From Vanilla planifolia (lineage: Eukaryota; Streptophyta; Magnoliopsida; Asparagales; Orchidaceae): a stretch of 64,000 nt of DNA. Of the stretch, positions 43,082-55,832 are shown in pieces. The position numbers and the translations under genes were made by a program. The stretch covers positions 21,446,755-21,510,754 of the forward strand of contig CM043868.1 of assembly GCA_023846275.1 (NCBI GenBank). The letters run 5' to 3'. The notes beneath the pieces are model-generated. The model saw only the letters and a program-made list of their open reading frames with translations. It did not search any database and was not told where the DNA came from. Position 1 is the first letter of the stretch, and each line of letters starts with the position of its first letter.

Positions 43082-44226
43082 ATGAGCATGTTGAAGGCAC
43101 TAATGGCCACAAACACCCAGAAAATAACCAACACCAATCATATCGGCATGGCCTCCGTGCCTACTTTAGACATGAGCCTCCTCCATCTTCGGGCATCGAA
43201 TGCACGAAAAACTGTCGTCGATGAAATTGGACGTGCGTGCAAGACATTGGGCTGCTTTCAGGTCAGAATTCTAAGTAGCACAAAACAGTTCTATTCAAAA
43301 TTCAATAGCCATCTCATAGAAGTTCAAGTTCTATATTCAGGTGATCAACCATGGCATCGGCGAATGTGTGACCAAAGACGCTCTTGAGGTGTCTCGTCAG
43401 TTTTTCAACCTATCAGAAGACGAGAAGGTGGCGCTCGCATCGGAGGACATCATGAGGCCAGTGAGGTTCGGAGCAAACTCCAAAGAAGGCACAACCCAAG
43501 AGAGACTCTTCTTAAAGCATTATGCTTATCCACTTTCCGAATGGATACAATTATGGCCGGCCGCCCCTTGTGGCTACAGGTTACTTGAAATAAATTAGTA
43601 AGTTTGTAAGTTACCTAAACCCCATGAGACTGACTCAGTTCTTTGCCAGGGAAAAGATGGGTAAGTACGCAGTCGAAGCCCGAAGCATTGCTCTGCAGCT
43701 GATGGATGCGATAATGGAGAGCCTGGGACTGGGAGATACATGCCTTAAAGACAAATTTGACAAAGGGATGCAGGTCATGGCCGTGAACACCTACCCACAA
43801 AATATGAGCTCAGCACCAGCCGTTGGCTTCGCTCCACATTCCGACTTTGGAATAATAACTCTTCTCTTGCAGAGCTGTCAAGGTTTGCAAATCTTAGACC
43901 GCGGCCAAACCTGGAAAGCAGCACCCTGCACTGCGGGCGCTCTTCATGTTCACATAGGTGATTACATGGAGGTCCTGAGCAACGGTCGATACAAGAGTTT
44001 GATCCACCGAGCGATACTGCGTTCTGAGCAGAAGAGGTTCTCGATTGCAAGTATTCATGGCTTCCCCATGGATGACAGTGTAGGCGTCCCCGAAGAGCTG
44101 GTAGATGAACACAACTCCAAGAAATACAGAGACAGCAACTTCAGGGATTTCATGAACTACTTGTCCAGTGTTGGAGACAGCTCCAAAAAGAGATTCATCG
44201 ATCAACTGAAGCTCCAAGAAGGGTAG
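43082..44226 (+). CDS. 2-oxoglutarate/Fe(II)-dependent dioxygenase (DOXC class), 3 exons
   Basis: Cytosolic-type 2-oxoglutarate dioxygenase that would hydroxylate or desaturate a small molecule; the substrate is unknown. Exons: 43082-43261, 43341-43579, 43650-44226; introns of 79 and 70 nt, GT-AG, phases 0 and 2; 331 aa. An N-terminal DIOX_N region (VPTLDMSLL, EIGRACKTLGCFQVINHGI) precedes the double-stranded beta-helix domain. Ligands are His203 and Asp205 (APHSDFG) and His259 (SLIHRA); the 2-oxoglutarate-binding RxS is Arg269/Ser271. FFNLSEDEK, KHYAYPLSEW and QVMAVNTYP fit the Arabidopsis At2g44800/At3g60290-like group, often labelled flavanone 3-dioxygenase-like or DMR6-like. Such labels do not prove flavonoid activity. 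The usual N(C/Y)YP reads NTYP, and IGDYMEVLSNG replaces LGDQ. Alternative in-frame ATGs at 43088, 43103 and 43142 would shorten the N-terminus. Catalytic residues are intact, so it is probably functional. Confidence 0.93.
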
Positions 44227-45269
44227 GGTGCTACATGATAGAACAAATAATCAAGACGAATTCGTTCTGTTTCTTTTCCTTGTTTTTGGGTTTGTTGCAA
44301 ACGGTGGGTGATGTGTACTCCCGAGTGCTGAAACCAATGGCACGAAAAGAGGTTGCTTAATAAAGGAAAACTCTTCTGTACATTATAGGTGGCTGACAGG
44401 ACACACCAATTCACAATAAAGAAGACCATAAATTTGAACTTTGGAGACATGTAGAACAAGCTGTGTAGCGCCGAACATTAATGCCGGAAAAGGTTCCTTG
44501 ATTTTAGCAGTACAGAATTATAAAACCAATCAGAAGACGCAATAAAAAAATAAAAAAAAAGAATTTGTTTGCTACAGTAGTTATGGTCGTTTAGAATTTG
44601 TTTTTAAAATAATTTTAAAAAAGTATTTTCTATATTATAGTTTTTTTAAGGATTGTTTCAGCTGCTAATTTTAAAAAATGATTTGATAAAAAAATAACCA
44701 TTGAAATGTTATGAAATTAATATTAAATCTTATTATTGTAAATAATGAATATTTTTATTTAAAAATACTAATATCAAATTTGTATAATATTTGGGTATGC
44801 TAATCAAATCTATTTTAATTACTTAACTCTATTAAAAACTGTTATCAAATCTATCTCACTAAATTGCATAAATAGAATCATAATTTTATATATTGCATTC
44901 TTTATTGATTATATCATGTCCTCTCTTTTTGTTATTACTCCATTTGTCATACCCCATGTAACATTTACAAATATAATCTTCTAAAGTAATTTGCAATACA
45001 ATATCATTGAGTAAATAAGTGAAAATAACATAAACTTAGAGCACAAGCTAACCAATATGATGAATGTGATAAAAAAATAATATAAATCTCAAAGCATCAA
45101 GTTGAATACAACTAATAAAAATAACATCGCACAATATATAACTATTACAATATGATCAAACTCATATAACATTTTGAAATAATATAGAACTTTTTCTCAA
45201 GTACATAAGGTATATTTCATCTACACAAAACAATGTAATAAGTTCTCACCCCATGGCTCAAATGAAACA
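44227..45269. other. 3' flank of the dioxygenase and AT-rich spacer
   Basis: AATAAAGGA near 44360 and CACAATAAAGAAG near 44413 are candidate polyadenylation signals for the dioxygenase. The rest is AT-rich with no recognised feature. Confidence 0.5.
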
Positions 45270-45780
45270 AGCGTGCAAAAGGAGAATTGTGAGATTTTAA
45301 AATAGTTTTTATAATTTTCTATTGTCTTTATTTTTAAAAAATTCTTTACAAAAATAATTTTATGTTAGCAGAAAACTTTGATTTATAAATATATTAATTT
45401 ATAATTTTTATGATTAATAAGAATAAAAATAAATGTTACAATGATACACCATTGTAACATTTTATTTTATAATAAAATGTTACAATATGGTCATTTCAAA
45501 GTTTCTCTTATTTACTCAATGAGAAACATTGAAATTGAGATGAATAAAGATGCGTCTTGTAATCAATAACCTAACATTTTATTTTATAATAAAAAGAATT
45601 TTTTAAAAGTTTTTTATTCTTTGAGCTTGTTGAATATTTCAAGTTACTTTGAAGATCACTAGTTCATCATTTTTTATAATACATGACTCGTTCTTTACAT
45701 GTGAATTTGTTTCACACTAATCAAATTCATAAGAATAAAATATTAAATATTTAATATTTTACTAATTAAATATAAATATG
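45270..45780 (+). repeat. Repeat family B, copy 3 (internally deleted)
   Basis: 45280-45460 matches the start of copy 2 (27190-27350: GTGAATTATGAG-like start and TATAAATATATTAATTTATA). 45520-45765 matches its far end (28940-29190: GAGATGAATAAAGAT, CTTGTAATCAATAA, ACTTTGAAGA and AATATTAAATATTTAA). The roughly 1.5 kb between them in copy 2 is missing here. Confidence 0.6.
45431..45462. repeat. 13-bp perfect inverted repeat, 6-nt loop
   Basis: AAATGTTACAATG at 45431-45443 is followed by its exact reverse complement at 45450-45462. A further AAAATGTTACAAT occurs at 45474-45486, so the element is partly repeated. It lies at the deletion junction of family B copy 3. Confidence 0.85.
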
Positions 45781-45969
45781 ACCTGATTATCTTCTCATTT
45801 TTATGATGATAAGAACAAAATACTTAAATAAAAAAATAAAAAATAAAAATATATATTTAAGCAATAATAATAGATACTAAAAATAATATATATATACTCT
45901 TCTTTACTTAAAAGCCTTTCTTACTATATGCTTTTCCTCATTTTGTGACTGATCTAAATTTTATCTATA

Positions 45970-47170
45970 CAATAATCTTTCTCCCTCTTTGACAACATCA
46001 AAATAGAGGTACAATTTATATAATTTTTATTTTACTTAATTATTATATTATGCATTAAGTAGCTTCATATCATTGTTTCTTGTAATCCTTTTTTTTTGAA
46101 TAAAAATGCTTCTTTATTTAATTCAAGTTTTGTCAATTCTCTTATCACGTCATCTAGATTTTTATTAACTATTTTTATGATTGACTCATTGAACAAAATA
46201 TATATGTTTTAATTTTTCTAATTCTCAAATTAAATTATTAAGATTTTTAATGGTCTCTCTTTATTCCAAAGAAAATAGCTAATTAAATCAAATAAAATTT
46301 CTCAAAAACTACACGATATTTCAATTCTCAATAGAAATCATAAGAGAATCCAATCATAATTTTTCAAAGAATCTCATGCAAGAACTATGATCTTACTGCT
46401 TCACAATCATTAAATTTATCATGCTATATTTGTATACAATATCTATCTTGTTCTAAATAATTAAAATTAAATAGCACCAAGTTTGGAATAATTTCATCAT
46501 AAAAACTTCTCCTACAAATTGTATCTCCACACACGATTAAAGAGACACCTGGCATTAAGTTCTCTATTTTTTATCATTAGAAACCAAGCAAGCTTTGGTT
46601 GATCACTAACATTTATTATAGGTGCATTTATAATGCCATTCTTAATCACTTATTTAAAAGTTGGATTTGATCTAAAGACAATTTTTAATTGTATGGTCTT
46701 CTCTGTAATAATAAAAACATATAACATTTGAAATAATATGCATATGCTCAAAAGAAGACATATTTATGCCTAGAAAAATGAACAAGTAAATTATTAGAAA
46801 TTTTTTGCATGCTCAAGAGAATAAATTTTTATTTTTAATTTAGTAATTTTCTTTTCTACAAAAGCATTCTTAATAATCATAGAATCATTTTCATAAAAAA
46901 TTTGAAATATTTCAATTTTTTCTCATGTTCTTTTATGACAAAGTTTAGAAATTCCATTTTTTCTTTGTAATTTTTTAAAATTTTGTATTTGTAGATATTA
47001 AAGAAGTTAGAACACTAATAACTTCTAAATAATTTTTCTAAAAAACTCCACTATATCAAGAACTTACTTCATTCTCTTCTTCCTCATTAGTAGTACTTGA
47101 TTTATTATTCTTTGCTATGAAGCAAATCATTTCATCCTCCTCACTACTTGAAGTTATGGAACTCTAATCT
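45970..47170 (-). mobile_element. Decayed Ty1/Copia element (gag remnant, internally deleted)
   Basis: On the minus strand 47160-47059 encodes an acidic stretch SSSEEDEMICFIAKNNKSS, matching the acidic 'CFMA' block of Sirevirus/Maximus-type Copia gag. Downstream (46719-46678) lies a zinc knuckle CFYYYREDHTIKNC in which the second Cys is Tyr, then QPKLAWF at 46613-46581, recalling the GPKLAWVPK region. Near 46004-45979, TTTTGATGTTGTCAAAG with GAGGGAGA resembles the polypurine region at the 3' end of such elements, so pol is essentially deleted. Many stops; a fossil. Confidence 0.7.
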
Positions 47171-47409
47171 TTTAATACACTCTAAGTAACTTAGAAAGTT
47201 TTTTCTTTTTTATTATCTTCTTTTTGTCTTCCTTTCTTTTGTTGTCTTTGTGTTGTGCACATTCTTGTCTATATGGTTGGTTTGATCACATTCATAGCTT
47301 GCTAACATCTTCTTTTCTCTCTTTTTTTTCTTTTTCTCATCACAAGTCACACCTCTTATTATCATTATTCTATGCTAATAAGGAACTGAGATATTCTAAC
47401 ATATAGATT

Positions 47410-48428
47410 ATTGTCTTTAGGTGTCCATGATACCAAGAATTATATATATTAGCAATGTTATATCTATCAAATCCCTCTTAAATATAGTCATAGAGTGACA
47501 ATTTCTTTGTCAAGTTATACCAGTCTTATTTTCTTCTTTTTCTTTTTTTCTTATTTTATTTCATTTTATCGTATCATATGTTGTGAATGACAACATCTTA
47601 TAATTATACATATAAGTCATATATCTATTCATATACACACATACATGCATGTATGCATACAAATAATAAAAAAAAGCTTATCATGAAATTAGAACACATA
47701 CATGTAATGTTATGTTGAGAAGATACCTATATTATTGTATTTCTTTCCTTATGTATCACTTTCGTGGTCAAATTCATCAAAAGTGAAAGTGTTATTTCAA
47801 CCCTAATCATCACATAAAAAGTGATTTATTGTAATTGTTTAATTTATGGAAAACACCTCTATGGCACATTCCATCACAATAAATAAGGATTTTTAAGAAT
47901 CTATTTACATTATGGTTTATTGGATTATCTTTTAATAATTCTTATTTTTCTTTTGCCAACTCTCCTCATTCTTTATGTAATTCATATTACTTTTATCAAT
48001 GACAAGTTAATTTCTATGTTAACTCATAAGAGAGAATTTTTAAAAGTTAATCTAAACCAATTTTAAAAAATTGTCCTTTTTAACATTTACGTCTCTGCAT
48101 TGTCTAGTATGATTACTCTAATCACATTACATGATCCAAGCTTGTCACTTGTTTTGTAACTAGTAGTACAGATGATCATTTTAAATATAACATGAATTTA
48201 TCATACATGTCCAATCTCTATTCATACATGCATAATCCATACGAGGAAATTTGTTGTACAAAGGATTGAACAAATGATCGATCTTATGCTTGCCATAATG
48301 GAATCATACTAACTTGATACCCTTTTGCACTTATACTATCTAGCTTTAGTAACTGATCATACTAGTAAAATCTTTATTAGGGATTAGAATTATGATTGTT
48401 CGATAACCTTTTTCATATGAAAACAAGG
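47410..48428 (+). repeat. Repeat family A, copy 3, left part
   Basis: Starts within a tandem module (GTCCATGATACC) and continues through TTCTTTTTCTTTTTTTC, an ATACACACATACATG tract and the blocks seen in copies 1 and 2. It is interrupted by the LTR element inserted at 48428/48429; the rest resumes at 50648. Confidence 0.6.
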
Positions 48429-49179
48429 TGATGCAGGATAGAAAATAATAATTAAACGTAAGCATAAATATCTTGAAGCACATGAAGAACAAGTGTAATG
48501 TGAGCTTAAATAATATGAAATAAGTATTTATCATAGGCCAAATACATAAAAAATGATAAAGAGTGCTAGTCATAACCTTAAGAAGCTAGTTTTAATTAAA
48601 GAGAAATAAATTTATTAATCATAAAATATATTAACTTAACTTTTTCTTTTAATCTAAAATAAAACTTTTAGAATAATTAGGTAACATGAGATGTGAAGTT
48701 ACAATAGTGGTAGGTGACTAATGGCAGTAACACAGGTGAGGTTCAGATAACACATGTTAAGTGATACATCAATGAAAATATCCAAAATATTCAAAAATAT
48801 GGATAACATTTTTTAAGAAATAGGTATGAAGTATACTTTTATATTAAATAATTATATGGGTAATATAATTTTAAAAAAATGTTAAAAGTTTTTTTAATTA
48901 AATAATTATTTATAATCTTTTATTTAAAACACCTCTCAAAAATAGATAAAAGGTGAATTTCTTGTGACCAAGGAAAGTGTAGTTTTTGTAACTTGAGTAT
49001 TTTAGTTGGTTTGGTATCCTTCTCAGGGATTTACTTTGGTGAGTGAATATTTTTTCTTCTATATTCTCTAAACTATATTACTTCTTCCATTTAGCTCTTT
49101 TGTCATACATCATAGATTATTTAATTAAAATAATTATTTTATTCTATCTCATGACTCAATTCTTTTTTAGTCTACATAA
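48429..49179 (+). repeat. Left LTR of the small LTR element
   Basis: 751 bp, starts TGATGC and ends TACATAA (the terminal CA has mutated to AA). It is followed immediately by the primer-binding-like site. It contains CTTTTATTTAAAACACC, the likely promoter region. Confidence 0.88.
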
Positions 49180-49910
49180 TTTGATATCAAAGCAAAGACC
49201 TTCTATATTTCCTTTAGAAGTGAATAGCAACTTGAAGAAAAGGAGGATATCCTAATAACTTTATCAAATTAAGGCTTGGTTTTTGATATTTCACTATTTA
49301 TTAAGCCTCACTTGAGAAAATTACAAAAACAATAATAATAAAAGAATGAATCAAAAGCTTGTCAAAGTTAGTACAAAACTTTTTTCAATTAACAAATCAA
49401 TTATGAAAAGTAATGCAATAGAATTACATATTTTCAAATATGAAATTAAAAATCAATTCCAATAATAAAGAAACGGCCTACTAACTCACTTACAAAACTC
49501 TCTAATATCTCTTATTGAAGAAACTTGACAAATGAAAGAGTTTCAACCTGATGACAGGTTTGATGGCACATATATTTTTGAATTACCGAAGGATGTCTAC
49601 TAGCCTAGTATTAAACATTGAAAATGATCAACCACATAAAGTAAATTTGTAATGTGATAATTTGTATGCAAATAATTATATAAGAGATTCAAATAAATAG
49701 TTGTCATTGTTGATACAACAAAAGGTTTTTTGAAAGTAGTGTTCCCATCAAAGAGATTTTGAGTTTAAATTATTTCTATAAATCTATTTAAAGATGGTTG
49801 TATAAACCAACCATTAAAGATATATTACTCATACAAGTCAATATCAAAATTCGTGAAAGATTACCTACGATTCAACTTTGTAGAACAAAGTTTTTTTGAT
49901 TTGGGAGGAA

Positions 49911-50647
49911 TGATGCGTGACAAGAATGAGCAATTAAATGTGAACATAAAGATCATGAAATGCATAAAGAGCAGTTGTAATTCGAACTTGAATTATATTA
50001 AATAAGTATTTATTACGGGCCCATCCCATGAGCCATGATAAAGAAAGGTAGTCATGGCTTAAAGGAGCTAGTTCTAATTATGAAAGAATAAAATATATTA
50101 AATCAATATTTTTAATAATCTAAAATGAAACTTTAAAGTAATTAGGTAACTAGAGGTATGAAATTAAAATGTTGATAAGTTGCTCATGGTAATTAACACA
50201 TGATAAGTGACACATGTTAGATAGTATATTAGTGAAAGTCTCTAAAATATTCAAGAAAATGTATGAAGGTTTTCAAGACGTAGGTATGAAATATACTTTT
50301 ATGTTAAATAATTATATCGGCATAAAAGTCTTTAAGAAGTAAATTGAAATCTTGTTATTATATTAAATAATTATTTGTAATCTTCTATTTAAATAATATC
50401 TCATTAAATAATGAATAGTGAATTGATTAGTATTAAAGAAAATTTATTTCTTTATGACAGTACTGTTTGAGTTGATCTTATCACATTCTCTTAGGTTCAC
50501 TTTTGTAATTGCATTCTTATTTTTCTTTTTATACTGTCAACTATATTTCTTTTTTATTAAAGCCATTTTAGCATATTTACTACTCCATTTAATCAATGCA
50601 ATTATTTTATTTTATCCTATGACCTAATCCCCTCTCTATTTACATCA
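49911..50647 (+). repeat. Right LTR of the small LTR element
   Basis: 737 bp, starts TGATGC and ends TACATCA with the canonical TG...CA. The CAAGG target duplication follows. Confidence 0.88.
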
Positions 50648-51591
50648 CAAGGGCCCTTAACTCATAGTACCAGTATAGTTCTCATAATATATTACTACCA
50701 TGATTGTCCAACAAACCTTATCACATGAAACTGATGTTTCTCAGCTAATCATATTAGTCTAATCACTATTTCATACTAGTATTATGATTATTTAAAAAGC
50801 CTTTTCACATGAAACTACGGGCACTGAATTATGATGCTAGTTTAATCTATATATCATATTAGTGCTATGATGATTTGGCAAAACCTTTTGCACTTTAGCC
50901 AAAAAGGTATTTCGAGCACCTTCACATAGATAGTACCAAATGTCCAAGACAATCGTCTTTATATGATTAATGTATGTGAAAACTATAACATTCTATAACC
51001 ATCAAAATTTCTAAGCAAACTCATAGAATATCATTCCCTTTTATTCCAAGAAACTTAAATTCTAATTTATATGCAAAGATTTGGGAGAGTTCTTATCTTA
51101 ATAAGTTATTTTAGCAAGCCTAAGTTTAAAAGCTCTTTCTTTTCAAGTTTTGTCTCTATCTCTTGATGTCTTTGAATATTCTAAAAGATCAATAATTGAC
51201 TTGTTTGGATTCACCTTCCCTTCCTTCTTCGACTCTCGTCTCCTTTTCATTAAGCTTTCTAACAAATGTTTTGCCTGAGGCATAGGAGAGACTTATCCTC
51301 TTATTAAATAAGGGAATTAAATAATATATATTTTTATATCTTGTTTTAAAAATGTGTAAAAATATTTAAATAGTCTTCAAAAAATGCAAACCATATACTA
51401 TAAATTCCTTACAATGTTATCTTCATATTAATTTGCTTAAGTTTGGTATTTGACCACTTTCATTCTATGACGAATTTTAAGGCAATCCCTAGACATAATA
51501 TTTTAGAGTTTTTGATTTACAATTCACATATCTAATACATAAAACTTTCTTTAATAGAATATTTAAGGATAATTATATGGCTATTATGTCA
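50648..51591 (+). repeat. Repeat family A, copy 3, right part
   Basis: Resumes after the LTR insertion. It carries the CT-rich block, TTATCCTCTTATTAAATAAG near 51300 and ends TATTATGTCA at 51591, the position where copies 1 and 2 end in TATCA. Confidence 0.6.
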
Positions 51592-54500
51592 TTACTCTAA
51601 TCACCTCTAAAACATATTGCTTATTTCTATTTTCTTGATGATGCCTCACACATTATTCATTTTTTCAATATTCTTCTTTTAAAAAATAATCTCATTTTTG
51701 TTGAATTACCAAATGCAACCATCATTTTAGCTAATCTCTTCTAATACTCTCCATATGTTTACCATGATGTATCAAGCTCAATTCTAGTTTAAACTTTCAT
51801 AGCTATTAAATCTTCTTTTTCTATCTTATTTTAATTAGCCTTGTTATTCTTAAAAGCTATCAATGCTTGCATTATTTTCTTAGTTCATAAATTAATTCTA
51901 AAAAAACCTTTCTAGTTGTGCTCCTTAGAAACCATATTTACATGACCAATACAAACTCGAATTATTTTGTTGTTAACCCTTAGCTTGATGCTTTGTTTGA
52001 TAATAAAAAAGTTAAAATATTTTTTAATACATTTGTTTAAGTAAATTTTTAAATTTTAGATATGTGATGTTCATATTAATAAGAAAAGTTAACGAATAAG
52101 AAGAGTAATGATGAAATATCATAAAGATTGTCTTGATTAAAGTAATAAATCATTAAAGTTTTAGTAGAATATTAAATTATTCCTATAAGATATAAAAATA
52201 TATTTTATTTAAATTAACAATATTAAAAATATATTTATGTTTTTTTAAAATTTTTTATATATCTTACATATTTTATGAATAAATCCTATCTTTTGAAACT
52301 TTATTCCTAATTTAAGGCCATAACAAAAATCATGAATTTGTACGCTATATTAAACAGTTTATGGCATCTCTCTCAAACCCCAAGTGAAAGATTGTCAGAT
52401 TGAGTCGTCAGTCATTTATTTTTTTAATTTAATATATTTTTGAAAATGTGGGTGTTAAGTTTGAACGAACATAACCCCAATCTTAAAGGCTAACACATGA
52501 ACGTCAAGAAAATATTATCCTAAGAAAACAAAGCTCCAACCAGTAATACTAGACTAAACCTTAGCATTTTTGAGGAGGCTAACAATCAAATTATAGGAGT
52601 GATGTTTGTCATTCAATAGTATAAATTCGAGGTCAAACATTCATTATCTTATCCACCTTTTAAAATTGCTTGGCAAGATTCAATGTTTCATCATACAATT
52701 TTGCGATTGCATAATCGATGTTCAATTTAAGCATAAGATCTAAATGTAGCCTTTACATTACAATTGAGATCTAACAATCTAGAATTAGTTCTACTTTTCA
52801 AATAATGTCAGTTTAATTTCAGACTCTCAATCACATGATTTTTACAATCGAAAAGTCTAAATTACCTATGATCGTACATATCCTACATAACTACTATTCA
52901 AATCGTTATAACAAAACATTTAAATTTTGATTTAAATGATAATTCTTTAATTAAAAATGTACATCGAAGTAAGTAATAGTGGTTATTTTGGTGTGTATAA
53001 TAACTAATTTTAGTTGTTAGAAATTGTCTATAACTTATAGAATTTTTTTTAAAAAAAATGATCCATGAAATTTTTATATAGTCTGAAAAAACAATTTAAA
53101 GTCACAACATTAAAGCCCTTGGTAGCTAGTATCAATTGTTGCTTTCTAATGATTGCCTTCCAAGTGTCAAAATTCAAATTGTACTTTTTCCTAAAAAAGC
53201 TAAATTTTTTTATTTTTTTTTATTGATTCAATTGAAATACTTGTATCTCGTTAAGTATTTTATTAAGTTTGGGATTTTAATTTATGTGAATTATTTATTT
53301 TGTTTATAATATTTTTTTTTGAAAATTCATAATAATTTTTCTTTATTGTTTCATTATTGTGTTGGTTTAGTTATCCATTTTTTTGCGAAAGATTTATATT
53401 GATTATTTTGTTTTTACTTAATTCTTAAGGGAGGTGGGCGTATGTTTCTTCTTAAGTCAAATCATCTAAAAATTGGTTTTATATATTTTAATTTTTCTTG
53501 AATTTTTTATTTAGTAATTTTTATTCAAATTTATTTTTTAAAAAAATTAAGTTGTTTTCAAATAAAATTAAAATTGATGTAAAATAATTTCTAAAAATTT
53601 GTTTTTAAATTTTTTTTAAATCATATTTTTATATATTTTTAAAAAAAAAATCAAATTTTGAATCATAATAATTTAAACCTCTCACGTGGATCCACATTTT
53701 ACAAATATACCCAACCTTGAACTCTATTAACTTTCCTATAAACTATATTTATAATATCAAAGTGGTATTTATCGTGTAAATATTAAAATTGGTATCAACG
53801 TGAATCATTTGGAGTCTAGTGATTTCTTCATCTATCTTTGATGAACTTGTTTTATTCTTATTTTAAAACTAAACAAAAATCATAAACTCCTTATTTATTT
53901 ATTAAGAATCTCCTTATGTGGGAATATTCTTTTTTTAATCTAATTTTGGGTCATGTGAGCCCACATCTTTATCTCTTCATGATCTATGGCAACCTCACCT
54001 CGAGTTGATTCTTTGACATGATGTTATTGTTATTATGCTTAGTTATGGACAATGTTTTTCTATCTTTAGAGATTCTAATGTTCAAATGATGTGCTCATTT
54101 AGGCTCCTTTTGAGAAAGATATTTTTGCTTCTTCAACAACTCCCATGACAATGATGTCATACTCATCCACTTATGATTTTTATTGGACATTTAAATCCTT
54201 ATAACGAGTCTTATATTTTTATCATCTTTGGAATCATTTCTTCTTCTTCAAAATATCTTTTTAGAAAGTATTTTAAAAAAAAATAATAAGAATGTTTTAA
54301 AAAATTTATGATTAGAATGAATGAAGGACTTTAAAACATATCAAATAATCTTTTTTGGAGATAAATGAGATATTTTTGACTTTTATGATATCATTTATTA
54401 CAAAAGTTTAGTAACTTCGCATAAATGTTAGCTATCACAAAACTTCGGGTTTGATGTTAAACCATAAAATCACATATCATCTTGGATGCCATGTTTAAGT

Positions 54501-55800
54501 TATTATGCAAGCGAAAAGCTACAATGTTTGGAGTGAAATATAAAAGAGACTCAATCGTAGAAACATAAATCATAGTAAAAACTTTGTTACTACATTTACC
54601 ATACAATAAAGTTTTATTTTATAAACCTTTGTATCATCAATGGTAATTTATTATTGATCGTTGTTAGTTTGATATTTATAAACTATTTCTTGTAGTTTAG
54701 CATGTTGAAATTTCGAATCAATTAATTAATTACAAGAATAATTAAGTTATAAATCCTAAGGGCCTCAATAGTCAGCAAGTTGCTAGTCTTTTCATTATGC
54801 CGAACGATTCAATAACATCGAATATTAAAGATACTTTATAATATCTAAAAACATTTTCTATTAAAAAATGAGATGAGTTAAAAAATGGCTAAGAGCATGA
54901 GAAAAAACAAAAAATAGGTGGAAACTTTATTATATCTAAAAAAATATATTTAATCAATTTGTAGGATAACAACAACAAAGTCGAGATATTCCAACTCACC
55001 AAAATAGTTTTGGCCTTTTTAATTTATTTTTCACAATGAATTTTGTTTCACTTTCTCATTTGTCCTCACATCATTTCTATTTAAACAATTTAACTAAAAA
55101 ACAAAAAGTAAATAATAAAATCAAAGGGTTACGAAAGCATTATTATTTTTAGGGTCAACAATAATATTTTATTTGAACGTACTTTTTACCCGTGAAGAAT
55201 ATTTTAATATTCAAAAAGGTATGATTCATTGAATTCGCTCAAAGGACTTAAGATCATACATGTCAAACCCATTTCTACTAATTCCTGTTTGAAAATCGTT
55301 TCAAGAAATCTGGCCTCATCGAATTCGTCGGTTTCATGTGAAACTGAATTGGACCAAAATTTTTTCAGATTGTTTTAAAGGAAAATTTTAAATAATATTT
55401 TGATTTTAATTAAATTAAATAAATATTGGAGAAATTTATCTGTAATGGTTGTTGTCATTTTCACACAAATTTACTATTTAGTTATTAATAGGAATTGCAT
55501 GCGAGTCCCTTTTTGATCTTTATCATGAACCGACGAATATTTCTTTTTTTAATTTTCCCATGACATTTTATTTTGATTTCATGACAATTTAATTAATATA
55601 ATTAAAAAATTATTTATAAGTTTAATTAATATGTTATAATTTATTTTTTAAAACTTTTCTTAATTTCTTTTGCATTTCGAACTTTCGACATTGAATTGTG
55701 AAGAAAGAACTTTTCAAATAGGAAAGTGGTGAACTTGGGCGAGAAGAAAGTAAAAAAGAAACTTTGGATTTATTTGATTGCCGTCATCAACAGAGTCGCA
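51592..55800. other. AT-rich intergenic stretch
   Basis: No gene, RNA gene or assignable element seen. Long poly-T and poly-A runs are present near 53200-53650. Confidence 0.55.
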
Positions 55801-55832
55801 TCTCCCGAATGAGAACTGCTTAGCTGGAATTT

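Larger units (their letters stand above)
48424..50652 (+). mobile_element. Small non-autonomous LTR retrotransposon with TSD
   Basis: The left LTR is 48429-49179 and the right LTR 49911-50647, aligned end to end (TGATGC start; GAACAAGTGTAAT against GAGCAGTTGTAAT; TAGGTATGAA(G/A)TATACTTTTAT; TTAAATAATTAT; final TACATAA against TACATCA). A 5-bp target duplication CAAGG flanks it (48424-48428, 50648-50652). TTTGATATCAAAGCA directly after the left LTR resembles the initiator-Met tRNA binding site TGGTATCAGAGC. A purine-rich TTTGGGAGGAA directly precedes the right LTR. The 731-bp interior encodes no gag or pol. The LTRs have diverged visibly, so the insertion is old. It sits inside repeat A copy 3. 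Confidence 0.9.

Noticed and set aside
43624-43649. Start of the dioxygenase third segment at ATG 43624
   Set aside because: The in-frame ATG lies in the intron; the acceptor CAG at 43647-43649 restores the conserved YR-EKMGKY join.
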